NCBI RefSeq assembly: GCF_964340395.1
Contig: NC_135555.1
Location: forward strand, 26,472,725 to 26,536,724
Length of the DNA: 64,000 bases
Reading direction: 5' to 3'
Origin: Glandiceps talaboti
Taxonomy: Eukaryota > Hemichordata > Enteropneusta > Spengelidae
Positions 37,595-50,330 of this stretch are shown piece by piece (within the stretch, counting starts at the first letter, position 1; every line of letters begins with the position of its first letter). Both the position numbers and the translations under genes were made by a program. The notes beneath the pieces were generated by a model. That model saw nothing but the letters and a program-made list of their open reading frames with translations. It was not told the origin of the DNA and did not search any database.

Positions 37595-40500
37595 ACCATC
37601 TGTATTCTGACCTATAAGTTTATTGTATAGTAGTAACATCTGTATTCTGACCTATAAGTTTATTGTATAGTAGTAACATCTGTATTCTGGTCTATAAGTT
37701 TACTGTACAGTTGTAACATCTGTATTCTGGTCTATAAGTTTACTGTACAGTTGTAACATCTGTATTCTGGCATATAAGTTTATTGTATAGTTGTAACATC
37801 TGTATTCTGGCATATAAGTTTATTGTATAGTAGTAACATCTGTATTCTGGTCTATAAGTTTACTGTACAGTTGTAACATCTGTATTCTGGTCTATAAGTT
37901 TACTGTACAGTTGTAACATCTGTATTCTGGCATATAAGTTTATTGTATAGTTGTAACATCTGTATTCTGACCTATAAGTTTACTGTACAGTTGTAACATC
38001 TGTATTCTGGCCTATAAGTTTATTGTACAGTTGTAACATCTGTATTCTGACCTATAAGTTTATTGTACAGTTGTAACATCTGTATTCTGACCTATACGTT
38101 TACTGTACAGTTGTAACATCTGTATTCTGACCTATAAGTTTATTGTATAGTAGTAACATCTGTATTCTGACCTATAAGTTTATTGTACAGTTGTAACATC
38201 TGTATTCTGGCCTATAAGTTTATTGTACAGTTGTAACATCTGTATTCTGACCTATAAGTTTATTGTACAGTTGTAACATCTGTATTCTGACCTATACGTT
38301 TACTGTACAGTTGTAACATCTGTATTCTGACCTATAAGTTTATTGTATAGTAGTAACATCTGTATTCTGACCTATAAGTTTATTGTATAGTTGTAACATC
38401 TGTATTCTGGCCTATAAGTTTATTGTATAGTTGTAACATCTGTATTCTGACCTATAAGTTTATTGTATAGTTGTAACATCTGTATTCTGACCTATAAGTT
38501 TATTGTATAGTTGTAACATCTGTATTCTGGCCTATAAGTTTATTGTACAGTTGTAACATCTGTATTCTGACCTATAAGTTTATTGTATAGTAGTAACATC
38601 TGTAGTCTGGCATATAAGTTTATTGTATAGTTGTAACATCTGTATTCTGACCTATAAGTTTATTGTATAGTTGTAACATCTGTATTCTGACCTATAAGTT
38701 TATTGTACAGTTGTAACATCTGTATTCTGACCTATAAGTTTATTGTATAGTTGTAACATCTGTATTCTGGCCTATAAGTTTATTGTATAGTTGTAACATC
38801 TGTATTCTGACCTATAAGTTTATTGTACAGTTGTAACATCTGTATTCTGGCCTATAAGTTTACTGTACAGTTGTAACATCTGTATTCTGGCCTATAAGTT
38901 TATTGTATAGTTGTAACATCTGTATTCTGGCCTATAAGTTTATTGTATAGTTGTAACATCTGTATTCTGACCTATAAGTTTATTGTATAGTAGTAACATC
39001 TGTATTCTGACCTATACGTTTACTGTACAGTTGTAACATCTGTATTCTGACCTATAAGTTTATTGTATAGTAGTAACATCTGTATTCTGACCTATAAGTT
39101 TATTGTATAGTTGTAACATCTGTATTCTGGCCTATAAGTTTATTGTATAGTTGTAACATCTGTATTCTGACCTATAAGTTTATTGTATAGTTGTAACATC
39201 TGTATTCTGACCTATAAGTTTATTGTATAGTTGTAACATCTGTATTCTGGCCTATAAGTTTATTGTACAGTTGTAACATCTGTATTCTGACCTATAAGTT
39301 TATTGTATAGTAGTAACATCTGTAGTCTGGCATATAAGTTTATTGTATAGTTGTAACATCTGTATTCTGACCTATAAGTTTATTGTATAGTTGTAACATC
39401 TGTATTCTGACCTATAAGTTTATTGTACAGTTGTAACATCTGTATTCTGACCTATAAGTTTATTGTATAGTTGTAACATCTGTATTCTGGCCTATAAGTT
39501 TATTGTATAGTTGTAACATCTGTATTCTGACCTATAAGTTTATTGTACAGTTGTAACATCTGTATTCTGGCCTATAAGTTTACTGTACAGTTGTAACATC
39601 TGTATTCTGGCCTATAAGTTTATTGTATAGTTGTAACATCTGTATTCTGGCCTATAAGTTTATTGTATAGTTGTAACATCTGTATTCTGACCTATAAGTT
39701 TATTGTATAGTAGTAACATCTGTATTCTGACCTATAAGTTTATTGTATAGTAGTAACATCTGTATTCTGACCTATAAGTTTATTGTACAGTTGTAACATC
39801 TGTATTCTGACCTATAAGTTTATTGTATAGTAGTAACATCTGTATTCTGACCTATAAGTTTATTGTACAGTTGTAACATCTGTATTCTGACCTATAAGTT
39901 TATTGTACAGTTGTAACATCTGTATTCTGACCTATAAGTTTACTGTACAGTTGTAACCATCTGTATTCTGACCTATAAGTTTATTGTATAGTAGTAACAT
40001 CTGTATTCTGACCTATAAGTTTATTGTATAGTAGTAACATCTGTATTCTGGTCTATAAGTTTACTGTACAGTTGTAACATCTGTATTCTGGTCTATAAGT
40101 TTACTGTACAGTTGTAACATCTGTATTCTGGCATATAAGTTTATTGTATAGTTGTAACATCTGTATTCTGGCATATAAGTTTATTGTATAGTAGTAACAT
40201 CTGTATTCTGGTCTATAAGTTTACTGTACAGTTGTAACATCTGTATTCTGGTCTATAAGTTTACTGTACAGTTGTAACATCTGTATTCTGGCATATAAGT
40301 TTATTGTATAGTTGTAACATCTGTATTCTGACCTATAAGTTTACTGTACAGTTGTAACATCTGTATTCTGGCCTATAAGTTTATTGTACAGTTGTAACAT
40401 CTGTATTCTGACCTATAAGTTTATTGTACAGTTGTAACATCTGTATTCTGACCTATACGTTTACTGTACAGTAGTAACATCTGTATTCTGACCTATAAGT

Positions 40501-42381
40501 TTATTGTACAGTTGTAACATCTGTATTCTGACCTATAAGTTTATTGTACAGTTGTAACATCTGTATTCTGACCTATAAGTTTATTGTATAGTAGTAACAT
40601 CTGTATTCTGACCTATAAGTTTATTGTACAGTTGTAACATCTGTATTCTGGCCTATAAGTTTATTGTACAGTTGTAACATCTGTATTCTGACCTATAAGT
40701 TTATTGTACAGTTGTAACATCTGTATTCTGACCTATACGTTTACTGTACAGTTGTAACATCTGTATTCTGACCTATAAGTTTATTGTATAGTAGTAACAT
40801 CTGTATTCTGACCTATAAGTTTATTGTATAGTTGTAACATCTGTATTCTGGCCTATAAGTTTATTGTATAGTTGTAACATCTGTATTCTGACCTATAAGT
40901 TTATTGTATAGTTGTAACATCTGTATTCTGACCTATAAGTTTATTGTATAGTTGTAACATCTGTATTCTGGCCTATAAGTTTATTGTACAGTTGTAACAT
41001 CTGTATTCTGACCTATAAGTTTATTGTATAGTAGTAACATCTGTAGTCTGGCATATAAGTTTATTGTATAGTTGTAACATCTGTATTCTGACCTATAAGT
41101 TTATTGTATAGTTGTAACATCTGTATTCTGACCTATAAGTTTATTGTACAGTTGTAACATCTGTATTCTGACCTATAAGTTTATTGTATAGTTGTAACAT
41201 CTGTATTCTGGCCTATAAGTTTATTGTATAGTTGTAACATCTGTATTCTGACCTATAAGTTTATTGTACAGTTGTAACATCTGTATTCTGGCCTATAAGT
41301 TTACTGTACAGTTGTAACATCTGTATTCTGGCCTATAAGTTTATTGTATAGTTGTAACATCTGTATTCTGGCCTATAAGTTTATTGTATAGTTGTAACAT
41401 CTGTATTCTGACCTATAAGTTTATTGTATAGTAGTAACATCTGTATTCTGACCTATACGTTTACTGTACAGTTGTAACATCTGTATTCTGACCTATAAGT
41501 TTATTGTATAGTAGTAACATCTGTATTCTGACCTATAAGTTTATTGTATAGTTGTAACATCTGTATTCTGGCCTATAAGTTTATTGTATAGTTGTAACAT
41601 CTGTATTCTGACCTATAAGTTTATTGTATAGTTGTAACATCTGTATTCTGACCTATAAGTTTATTGTATAGTTGTAACATCTGTATTCTGGCCTATAAGT
41701 TTATTGTACAGTTGTAACATCTGTATTCTGACCTATAAGTTTATTGTATAGTAGTAACATCTGTAGTCTGGCATATAAGTTTATTGTATAGTTGTAACAT
41801 CTGTATTCTGACCTATAAGTTTATTGTATAGTTGTAACATCTGTATTCTGACCTATAAGTTTATTGTACAGTTGTAACATCTGTATTCTGACCTATAAGT
41901 TTATTGTATAGTTGTAACATCTGTATTCTGGCCTATAAGTTTATTGTATAGTTGTAACATCTGTATTCTGACCTATAAGTTTATTGTACAGTTGTAACAT
42001 CTGTATTCTGGCCTATAAGTTTACTGTACAGTTGTAACATCTGTATTCTGGCCTATAAGTTTATTGTATAGTTGTAACATCTGTATTCTGGCCTATAAGT
42101 TTATTGTATAGTTGTAACATCTGTATTCTGACCTATAAGTTTATTGTATAGTAGTAACATCTGTATTCTGACCTATAAGTTTATTGTATAGTAGTAACAT
42201 CTGTATTCTGACCTATAAGTTTATTGTACAGTTGTAACATCTGTATTCTGACCTATAAGTTTATTGTATAGTAGTAACATCTGTATTCTGACCTATAAGT
42301 TTATTGTACAGTTGTAACATCTGTATTCTGACCTATAAGTTTATTGTACAGTTGTAACATCTGTATTCTGACCTATAAGTT
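37595..42381 (+). repeat. 2.4-kb superblock duplicated in tandem, each with two 720-bp blocks
   Basis: The one-base-insertion unit at 37595 recurs at 39957. The CTATACGTT markers at 38091, 38291 and 39011 recur at 40452, 40732 and 41452. The TGTAGTCTGG markers at 38601 and 39321 recur at 41042 and 41762. The offset is 2361 bp, then 2441 bp after an 80-bp (two-unit) difference. Inside each superblock, an 18-unit, 720-bp block is itself tandemly duplicated (38281-39000 and 39001-39720). Confidence 0.85.
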
Positions 42382-45300
42382 TATTGTATAGTTGTAACAT
42401 CTGTATTCTGACCTATAAGTTTATTGTATAGTAGTAACATCTGTATTCTGGCCTATAAGTTTATTGTACAGTTGTAACATCTGTATTCTGGTCTATAAGT
42501 TTACTGTACAGTTGTAACATCTGTATTCTGACCTATAAGTTTATTGTATAGTTGTAACATCTGTATTCTGGCCTATAAGTTTATTGTACAGTTGTAACAT
42601 CTGTATTCTGGCCTATAAGTTTATTGTATAGTTGTAACATCTGTATTCTGACCTATAAGTTTATTGTACAGTTGTAACCATCTGTATTCTGGCATATAAG
42701 TTTATTGTATAGTAGTAACATCTGTATTCTGACCTATAAGTTTATTGTATAGTTGTAACATCTGTATTCTGGCCTATAAGTTTATTGTATAGTTGTAATA
42801 TCTGTATTCTGGCCTATAAGTTTATTGTACAGTTGTAACATCTGTATTCTGACCTATAAGTTTATTGTATAGTTGTAACATCTGTATTCTGGCCTATAAG
42901 TTTATTGTATAGTTGTAATATCTGTATTCTGACCTATAAGTTTATTGTACAGTTGTAACCATCTGTATTCTGGCATATAAGTGTATTGTATAGTAGTAAC
43001 ATCTGTATTCTGACCTATAAGTTTATTGTACAGTTGTAACATCTGTATTCTGGTCTATAAGTTTACTGTACAGTTGTAACATCTGTATTCTGGTCTATAA
43101 GTTTACTGTACAGTTGTAACATCTGTATTCTGGCCTATAAGTTTACTGTACAGTTGTAACATCTGTATTCTGACCTATAAGTTTATTGTATAGTTGTAAC
43201 ATCTGTATTCTGGCCTATAAGTTTACTGTACAGTTGTAACATCTGTATTCTGACCTATAAGTTTATTGTACAGTTGTAACATCTGTATTCTGGCCTATAA
43301 GTTTACTGTACAGTTGTAACATCTGTATTCTGGCCTATAAGTTTATTGTATAGTAGTAACATCTGTATTCTGACCTATAAGTTTACTGTACAGTTGTAAC
43401 ATCTGTATTCTGGCCTATAAGTTTATTGTATAGTAGTAACATCTGTATTCTGACCTATAAGTTTACTGTACAGTTGTAACATCTGTATTCTGGCCTATAA
43501 GTTTATTGTACAGTTGTAACATCTGTATTCTGACCTATAAGTTTATTGTATAGTTGTAACCATCTGTATTCTGGCCTATAAGTTTACTGTACAGTTGTAA
43601 CATCTGTATTCTGGCCTATAAGTTTATTGTATAGTTGTAACATCTGTATTCTGACCTATAAGTTTATTGTATAGTTGTAACATCTGTATTCTGGTCTATA
43701 AGTTTATTGTACAGTTGTAACATCTGTATTCTGACCTATAAGTTTACTGTACAGTTGTAACATCTGTAGTCTGGCATATAAGTTTATTGTATAGTAGTAA
43801 CATCTGTATTCTGGCCTATAAGTTTATTGTACAGTTGTAACATCTGTATTCTGACCTATAAGTTTATTGTACAGTTGTAACATCTGTATTCTGACCTATA
43901 AGTTTATTGTACAGTTGTAACATCTGTATTCTGACCTATAAGTTTACTGTACAGTTGTAACATCTGTATTCTGACCTATAAGTTTACTGTACAGTTGTAA
44001 CATCTGTATTCTGGCCTATAAGTTTACTGTACAGTTGTAACATCTGTATTCTGGCCTATAAGTTTACTGTACAGTTGTAACATCTGTATTCTGACCTATA
44101 AGTTTATTGTATAGTTGTAACATCTGTATTCTGGTCTATAAGTTTACTGTACAGTTGTAACATCTGTATTCTGGCCTATAAGTTTATTGTATAGTAGTAA
44201 CATCTGTATTCTGACCTATAAGTTTACTGTACAGTTGTAACATCTGTATTCTGGCCTATAAGTTTACTGTACAGTTGTAACATCTGTATTCTGACCTATA
44301 AGTTTATTGTATAGTTGTAACATCTGTATTCTGGTCTATAAGTTTACTGTACAGTTGTAACATCTGTATTCTGGCCTATAAGTTTATTGTATAGTAGTAA
44401 CATCTGTATTCTGACCTATAAGTTTACTGTACAGTTGTAACATCTGTATTCTGGCCTATAAGTTTACTGTACAGTTGTAACATCTGTATTCTGACCTATA
44501 AGTTTATTGTATAGTTGTAACATCTGTATTCTGACCTATAAGTTTACTGTACAGTTGTAACATCTGTATTCTGACCTATAAGTTTATTGTATAGTTGTAA
44601 CATCTGTATTCTGGCCTATAAGTTTACTGTACAGTTGTAACATCTGTATTCTGACCTATACGTTTACTGTACAGTTGTAACATCTGTATTCTGACCTATA
44701 AGTTTATTGTACAGTTGTAACATCTGTATTCTGGTCTATAAGTTTATTGTATAGTTGTAACATCTGTATTCTGACCTATAAGTTTATTGTATAGTTGTAA
44801 CATCTGTATTCTGACCTATAAGTTTATTGTATAGTTGTAACATCTGTATTCTGGCCTATAAGTTTACTGTACAGTTGTAACATCTGTATTCTGACCTATA
44901 CGTTTACTGTACAGTTGTAACATCTGTATTCTGACCTATAAGTTTATTGTACAGTTGTAACATCTGTATTCTGACCTATAAGTTTACTGTACAGTTGTAA
45001 CATCTGTATTCTGACCTATATAAGTTTATTGTACAGTTGTAACATCTGTATTCTGGCATATAAGTTTATTGTACAGTTGTAAACATCTGTATTCTGACCT
45101 ATAAGTTTATTGTATAGTAGTAACATCTGTATTCTGGCATATAAGTTTATTGTACAGTTGTAAACATCTGTATTCTGACCTATAAGTTTATTGTACAGTT
45201 GTAACATCTGTATTCTGGCCTATAAGTTTATTGTACAGTTGTAACATCTGTATTCTGGCATATAAGTTTATTGTACAGTTGTAACATCTGTATTCTGGCC

Positions 45301-45412
45301 TATAAGTTTATTGTACAGTTGTAACATCTGTATTCTGGCATATAAGTTTATTGTACAGTTGTAACATCTGTATTCTGGCCTATAAGTTTACTGTACAGTT
45401 GTAGCATCTGTA

Positions 45413-46546
45413 CAAAGGTCACAAAAACTGTTTTGATATGTTTCTTTATAATGAAAATACACAATCATGTATTTTGCATAGATAATTAAGTCCATGCCAG
45501 AAAATTTAAAATTAAGAGAGAAACACGAACATAAATTCGTAATGAGTATGAAATAAAGTTATCAATAATTAAAGCATGTAAACTTTTAAGTGTACTACTA
45601 GATCAAATAAAGATTCTTGACCACAAATCACATTTACCAGTTTGTGGTATCTTAGTTGTTGATTTTTGGTGGACATACAGGGAAACGTATAAGGCCGCAC
45701 TGTACAAGATTTTACCCACAACTCTCCCTGATTTGTACTGTTGGACATCAGCTCATTGAAGTCAGACAAATCTCACCTGTGTACAGGATTTTGTATGAAT
45801 ATTTTTGCCATTTTCAAAACGTAGAATTGACACTGATGAGTTTCTGAATATATATTTTCATTGGTTTTGGTATCAACGATTTATTGTAGAAGGAGTAGCA
45901 ATTTTATAAATTTGTCAACAGATTTTCTTGAAAGACATGCAAAATATTTTCCACAAAACTAAGGAAAATATATGCACCTGTTATGACTTTGCCAAAGATA
46001 TAGATTTATTTGAATAGGTATGACAAAAGAAATTTACATACTAAAACACATCATACACACTGTCTACCCAAGTTATTGATACTTTGACATTGAAAAGTGT
46101 TTTATTTACAGTACATGTTTCATTTACTTGTTAGCACATTTTATGCAAAATTTAGAACTTTATTTTTGATTCCCCAAACGTACTTTTGTTCCATATTAAT
46201 TAAACGTAATTACTATGCTTAAAATGTTGGCAAATATCGGTTATTGAAGAAGTTATAAAATAAGGAACTTCCAAGCATACCAATCAGAGAGACTTGTGGG
46301 TAAGATATTGCACAGTGGGCCATTACTAGTCTACAGCTTTTAATAGATGCCTCCTTAAAGTTTGTTTTCACCTGAGGGAAAATGATGACTTATTTTAAAT
46401 CTTGTATGGCTAGGTCCAGTATAAAGTTGTATGGAACATTAGATAATAAAAATTCCAAATGAAAACTTTCAATTGTGAATACAGATTTGATTTTCTATTA
46501 ATTATTACAAAATTATTCTAATTAGAATCATGTATATTTGCATAAT
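45413..46546. other. Unique AT-rich DNA
   Basis: Separates the giant array from the 46/79-bp array. Short open frames (45569-45847) lack recognisable features. Confidence 0.5.
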
Positions 46547-46645
46547 TATTATGTGTTACCTTTATTGATTTGTTTATGTGGTAAAAGTTAGGACATCTGA
46601 CCACCTACTACTACCTGGCCATCATTATTATGTGTTACCTTTATT
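46547..46645 (+). repeat. 46/79-bp minisatellite, left part
   Basis: One long-form unit: AAAGTTAGGACATCTGACC, then CACCTACTACTACCTGGCC, then an extra 33-bp segment with TATGTGTTACCTTTATTGA. The array is interrupted at 46645 and resumes at 49099. Confidence 0.9.
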
Positions 46646-47652
46646 AGCTCCGCTGTCAGCGAAAGCTGAAAGCGTAGCTTTAGGTATAGGTGGGTATTGA
46701 GGTATAGAGAGTAGAGTGAATCATAGGTGACCGTCAAACTTTTATATTTTCATTATTTTCTCCGGAAGTGACAGTCAGTATTCTTAGGTATTTGGTGTGC
46801 ATGTTCCCTGGGGGGAGGCTATTCAGATTTGTTCATGCCAAGTTGATCTGTGCCATTTTCAATTTTTTATGATTTTTTTTCATAAAATGTCATTTTCATC
46901 AACTCCTTGAAAACCTCTTATTAGATTGCTTTGATATCTGGCGTGTTGATGCGCAGGGGGTAGCTTACTCAGATTTGTTAATTTCAAGTCAGCACATCCT
47001 CATTTTTATTTTTTATGATTTTTTTTTTGTAATTTGAAAAAAAAATGAATATGTTAATGAGCATAATGACCGACGCCATATTGGAAATCAGTCGACGAGA
47101 CTTTAAGTAAACTGCCACTTTTCAAAAGACACTATTGACGTCAAACAAGCAATGTAATATGTGCTAAAGTCATAATTCTACGCATTGGGCGCCCAAATGA
47201 CAAGCGTTTGTTCGAAACAGGGTTGTAAACTTCAAATCCAATTCTGCACCCTTCTACATAATCAGCCAGTCCGCAACATCCTCATTTGCATACTCTATCC
47301 TGATTCGACCAGAAGCTGAAGGTGACCTCATTCGACCGAGCGATTTTCCACAGCAAGTATCTTGAGTATCAACACAGGACGTTCTTGGTACTCACTAAAA
47401 TCACACTTCAGACCCACTATAAAAGTGTGATGTTTTCAGATAACATGTAACTTGTGGTTAATTCTATATTGTCGTGCAATTTGGAATGACAGTGAACCAG
47501 AATTCAGACAACTTGCGTAAGGAAGGGCATGCCAGGCATGCGGTTGAAGTTATGGCCGACAGTTCACATGTAAAGTTAAACGACATGAACGTGTCTTGCC
47601 TTTCCAAAATGCAAATATTTGGCAAGTAAAAATAATTAAAATAATTACAACT

Positions 47653-47913
47653 TTAATTTGGCTTCAGACTTTGCATTATGTTTTGCGTATCTTTCCCCGT
47701 TTTACATGTAAATCCGAAAAGGTTCTCTCTCATCATGTCATCAGTGTCAGTATCATACCGCGCGGGGTAGTCCTCGGGTGCACGAGTCTGTATTACTGAC
47801 TTGACTCTAAACACCGGAGGGGAGGGACAATTGTCAGAATCGAGTCCCGAATTCCTCCGTATGCAAGCAGGACTACGCGCGGGGCTGCTTTGAGTACGAG
47901 CGAAGTGAGGCAT
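47653..47913 (-). other. Possible captured exon (86-codon open frame), function unknown
   Basis: The frame starts at an ATG in the context CTCAACATGC and runs 86 codons. The first ~70 residues have balanced composition (Arg, Ser, Pro and Asp rich, with RRNSG and a YDTDTDDMM segment) and many C/G-ending codons, unlike the AT-rich surroundings. The last ~16 residues look like read-through into non-coding DNA; a weak GT donor (ATGTAAAA) lies at that point. Elements of the Helitron group are known to capture host gene fragments, and this frame sits in the middle of such an element. I do not recognise the protein and cannot show that it is expressed. Chance remains a real alternative. Confidence 0.25.
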
Positions 47914-48057
47914 GTTGAGGTATTTTGTTGAGAATTATAAATATTGCGAAATGTCAAGTACAAGGTTTAAATACAATGGAATGATGAAAAAAATGACAGA
48001 GTCTGCTGACAGGCGCCGGTCACAAGAAACACTGTGAATTAAAATATCAGACGATGT

Positions 48058-48598
48058 GTGTATTAATCGCCGACAATCCACCCGTATGCACGAGGGACTA
48101 ACCCGGAAGCAAGTTGTTGTCAGCCATACGTTACAGTGGTAACATCGTCCGAGAAATCGCTGCGTTCAGAGTGTCATTATTCACAGAATTGTTGTTTTCG
48201 AGTGAAAACCCGTCTTGAATTGTACAACTCTAACAAATGAAGACATGTCAAGTTATATTTTGAAAGTTGTATCGCTAGTTTGAGACGATTTTCTCACGTA
48301 CTATAGTACTATCGAGGCTTACTTGGAAGTAGTAGGACCTTACTCCAGTTCATCGGGAAGTTTAGCCAGTCCGATAATTCTTTCTGGTTTAGTTTACAAC
48401 ACTTTTGATCACGCAGATTTTGTTGTTGTGATGAAAAGAAATAAAAAAAAGATCATTTCAACCATTTCGTTGTGTTTTCTTTGTGAAAGGTAACCGAACA
48501 TGAACGAATGTTACCACTGTAACGTATGGCTGAGAATGACTCTCTTCCGGGTACTTGAGATTGTCGCCGTACGGAAACTAAGATGGCGATTAATACAT
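48058..48598. mobile_element. Fold-back / long-TIR element nested in Helentron-like element
   Basis: A perfect 25-bp inverted repeat joins 48121-48145 (starting CAGCCATACGTTACAGTGG) and 48508-48532. The complementarity extends outward, with gaps, to TGTATTAATCGCC at 48058 and GGCGATTAATACA at 48598, giving arms of roughly 85 bp around a ~360-bp loop. It has no coding capacity. Confidence 0.7.
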
Positions 48599-49098
48599 TT
48601 CTTCCCTATATATATCTACCACAACTAGTACAAGTTGAATGTTGTTGACTTTGTAAATTTGTTAGAAAATTGAAATTCAAATTGCCTCAAAATTATTTTA
48701 GATCCCTAGTTTATTTCATTCATCATTAAAATTTTCCAGGGTTACAGCTGTAAGACACTGGAATTATTTATAGCCAACCTCAAAATCCTCTTTTTTTCTT
48801 TTTCTTGTGTGCATTTCCCAGTCATTTTTTTCTGAGATTTTGTGCAATTTTTCATAACAGTAGATTTTTGTTATAAAATGGTGACTATGGTATAAAAGTA
48901 CAATACATTACCAACTTCTGTGTAAAATGTGTTTTATAGTGAGACATCATATGAAACCACTAACCACTTTATTGCATCGCTAAAACAAAACTGCATAGTG
49001 AAGAGCTGAAGACCTGAACCACTTCTACATGTCACCAAAATAAAAAATTAAATTAAAAAAAAACCAGCGGAGCTATTCTGACCGATAGGTCGCTTGTT

Positions 49099-50208
49099 GA
49101 CTTGTTTATGTGGTAAAAGTTAGGACATCTGACCACCTACTACTACCTGGCCATCATTATTATGTGTTACCTTTATTGACTTGTTTATGTGGTAAAAGTT
49201 AGGACATCTGACCACCTACTACTACCTGGCCATCATTCTTAAAGTTAGGACATCTGACCACCTACTACTACCTGGCCATCATTCTTAAAGTTAGAACATC
49301 TGACCACCTACTACTACCTGGCCATCATTCTTAAAGTTAGGACATCTGACCACCTACTACTACCTTGCCATCAGTCTTAAAGTTAGGACATCTGACCACC
49401 TACTACTATCTGGCCATCATTCTTAAAGTTAGGACATCTGACCACCTACTACTACCTGGCCATCATTCTTAAAGTTAGGACATCTGACCACCTACTACTA
49501 CCTGGCCATCATTCTTATGTGTTACCTTTATTGATTTGTTTATGTGGTAAAAGTTAGGACATCTGACCACCTACTACTATAACCTGGCCATCATTCTTAA
49601 AGTTAGGACATCTGACCACCTACTACTATCTGGCCATCATTCTTAAAGTTAGGACATCTGACCACCTACTACTACCTGGCCATCATTCTTAAAGTTAGGA
49701 CATCTGACCACCTACTACTACCTGGCCACCATTCTTAAAGTTAGGACATCTGACCACCTACTACTATAACCTGGCCATCATTCTTAAAGTTAGGACATCT
49801 GACCACCTACTACTACCTGGCCATCATTCTTAAAGTTAGGACATCTGACCACCTACTACTATAACCTGGCCATCATTCTTAAAGTTAGGACATCTGACCA
49901 CCTACTACTATCTGGCCATCATTCTTAAAGTTAGGACATCTGACCACCTACTACTACCTGGCCATCATTCTTAAAGTTAGGACATCTGACCACCTACTAC
50001 TACCTGGCCATCATTCTTAAAGTTAGGACATCTGACCACCTACTACTACCTGGCCATCATTCTTAAAGTTAGGACATCTGACCACCTACTACTACCTGGC
50101 CATCATTCTTAAAGTTAGGACATCTGACCACCTACTACTACCTGACCATCATTCTTAAAGTTAGGACATCTGACCACCTACTACTACCTGGCCATCAGTC
50201 TTAAAGTC
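49099..50208 (+). repeat. 46/79-bp minisatellite, right part (~22 units)
   Basis: Mostly 46-bp units (AAAGTTAGGACATCTGACC then CACCTACTACTACCTGGCC then ATCATTCTT). Long 79-bp forms carry the extra TATGTGTTACCTTTATTGA segment near 49099-49195 and 49515-49550. A TACTATAACCTGG variant adds three bases in some units. Confidence 0.95.
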
Positions 50209-50330
50209 AGATTAAGATTCAAATTTTGATATCAAAATCAGTTGTCTTGCAGAGCTGCAGAAAGAGTTGATTCAGAACATAAGAATAATCCTATGTAATC
50301 CTTATGACTAAAGTGATAATTTTAAAATAC

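Larger units (their letters stand above)
25942..45412 (+). repeat. Giant 40-bp minisatellite (~487 units) with higher-order repeats
   Basis: Unit TGTAACATCTGTATTCTGAC followed by CTATAAGTTTATTGTATAGT. The array is uninterrupted for 19.5 kb: no transposon, inversion or unique spacer was seen. Diversity is concentrated at a few sites: GAC/GGC/GGT/GCA after TCT, AAGTTT/AATTTT, ATT/ACT, TAC/TAT and GTTG/GTAG. There are occasional one-base insertions (TAACCATC) and rare markers (CTGTAGTCTG, CTATACGTT, GTTGGAAC). Units with ACTGTACAGT hold a perfect 10-bp palindrome. The rare markers reveal nested block duplications, listed separately. Edge units (25942-26040 and the last unit) are the most diverged, as expected when homogenisation acts within the array. 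Confidence 0.99.
46646..49098 (+). mobile_element. Helentron-like non-autonomous element (2.45 kb)
   Basis: It is inserted inside a regular minisatellite unit. The left host sequence ends ACCTTTATT and the right host begins GACTTGTTTATG; an uninterrupted copy, CTTTATTGACTTG, is present near 49171, so the empty site is known. The junction fits insertion between two Ts with no target duplication. 5' end AGCTCCGCTG (46646-46655) is a perfect inverted match to CAGCGGAGCT (49065-49074), a subterminal inverted repeat. The 3' end has the hairpin GACC GATA GGTC (49080-49091) then GCTTGTT. The 5' third has two imperfect ~147-bp tandem units (46778 and 46925). The interior holds a CpG-richer segment (47040-48060) with an open frame, and a fold-back insertion (48058-48598). 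No Rep/helicase protein is present, so it is not autonomous. Confidence 0.7.
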
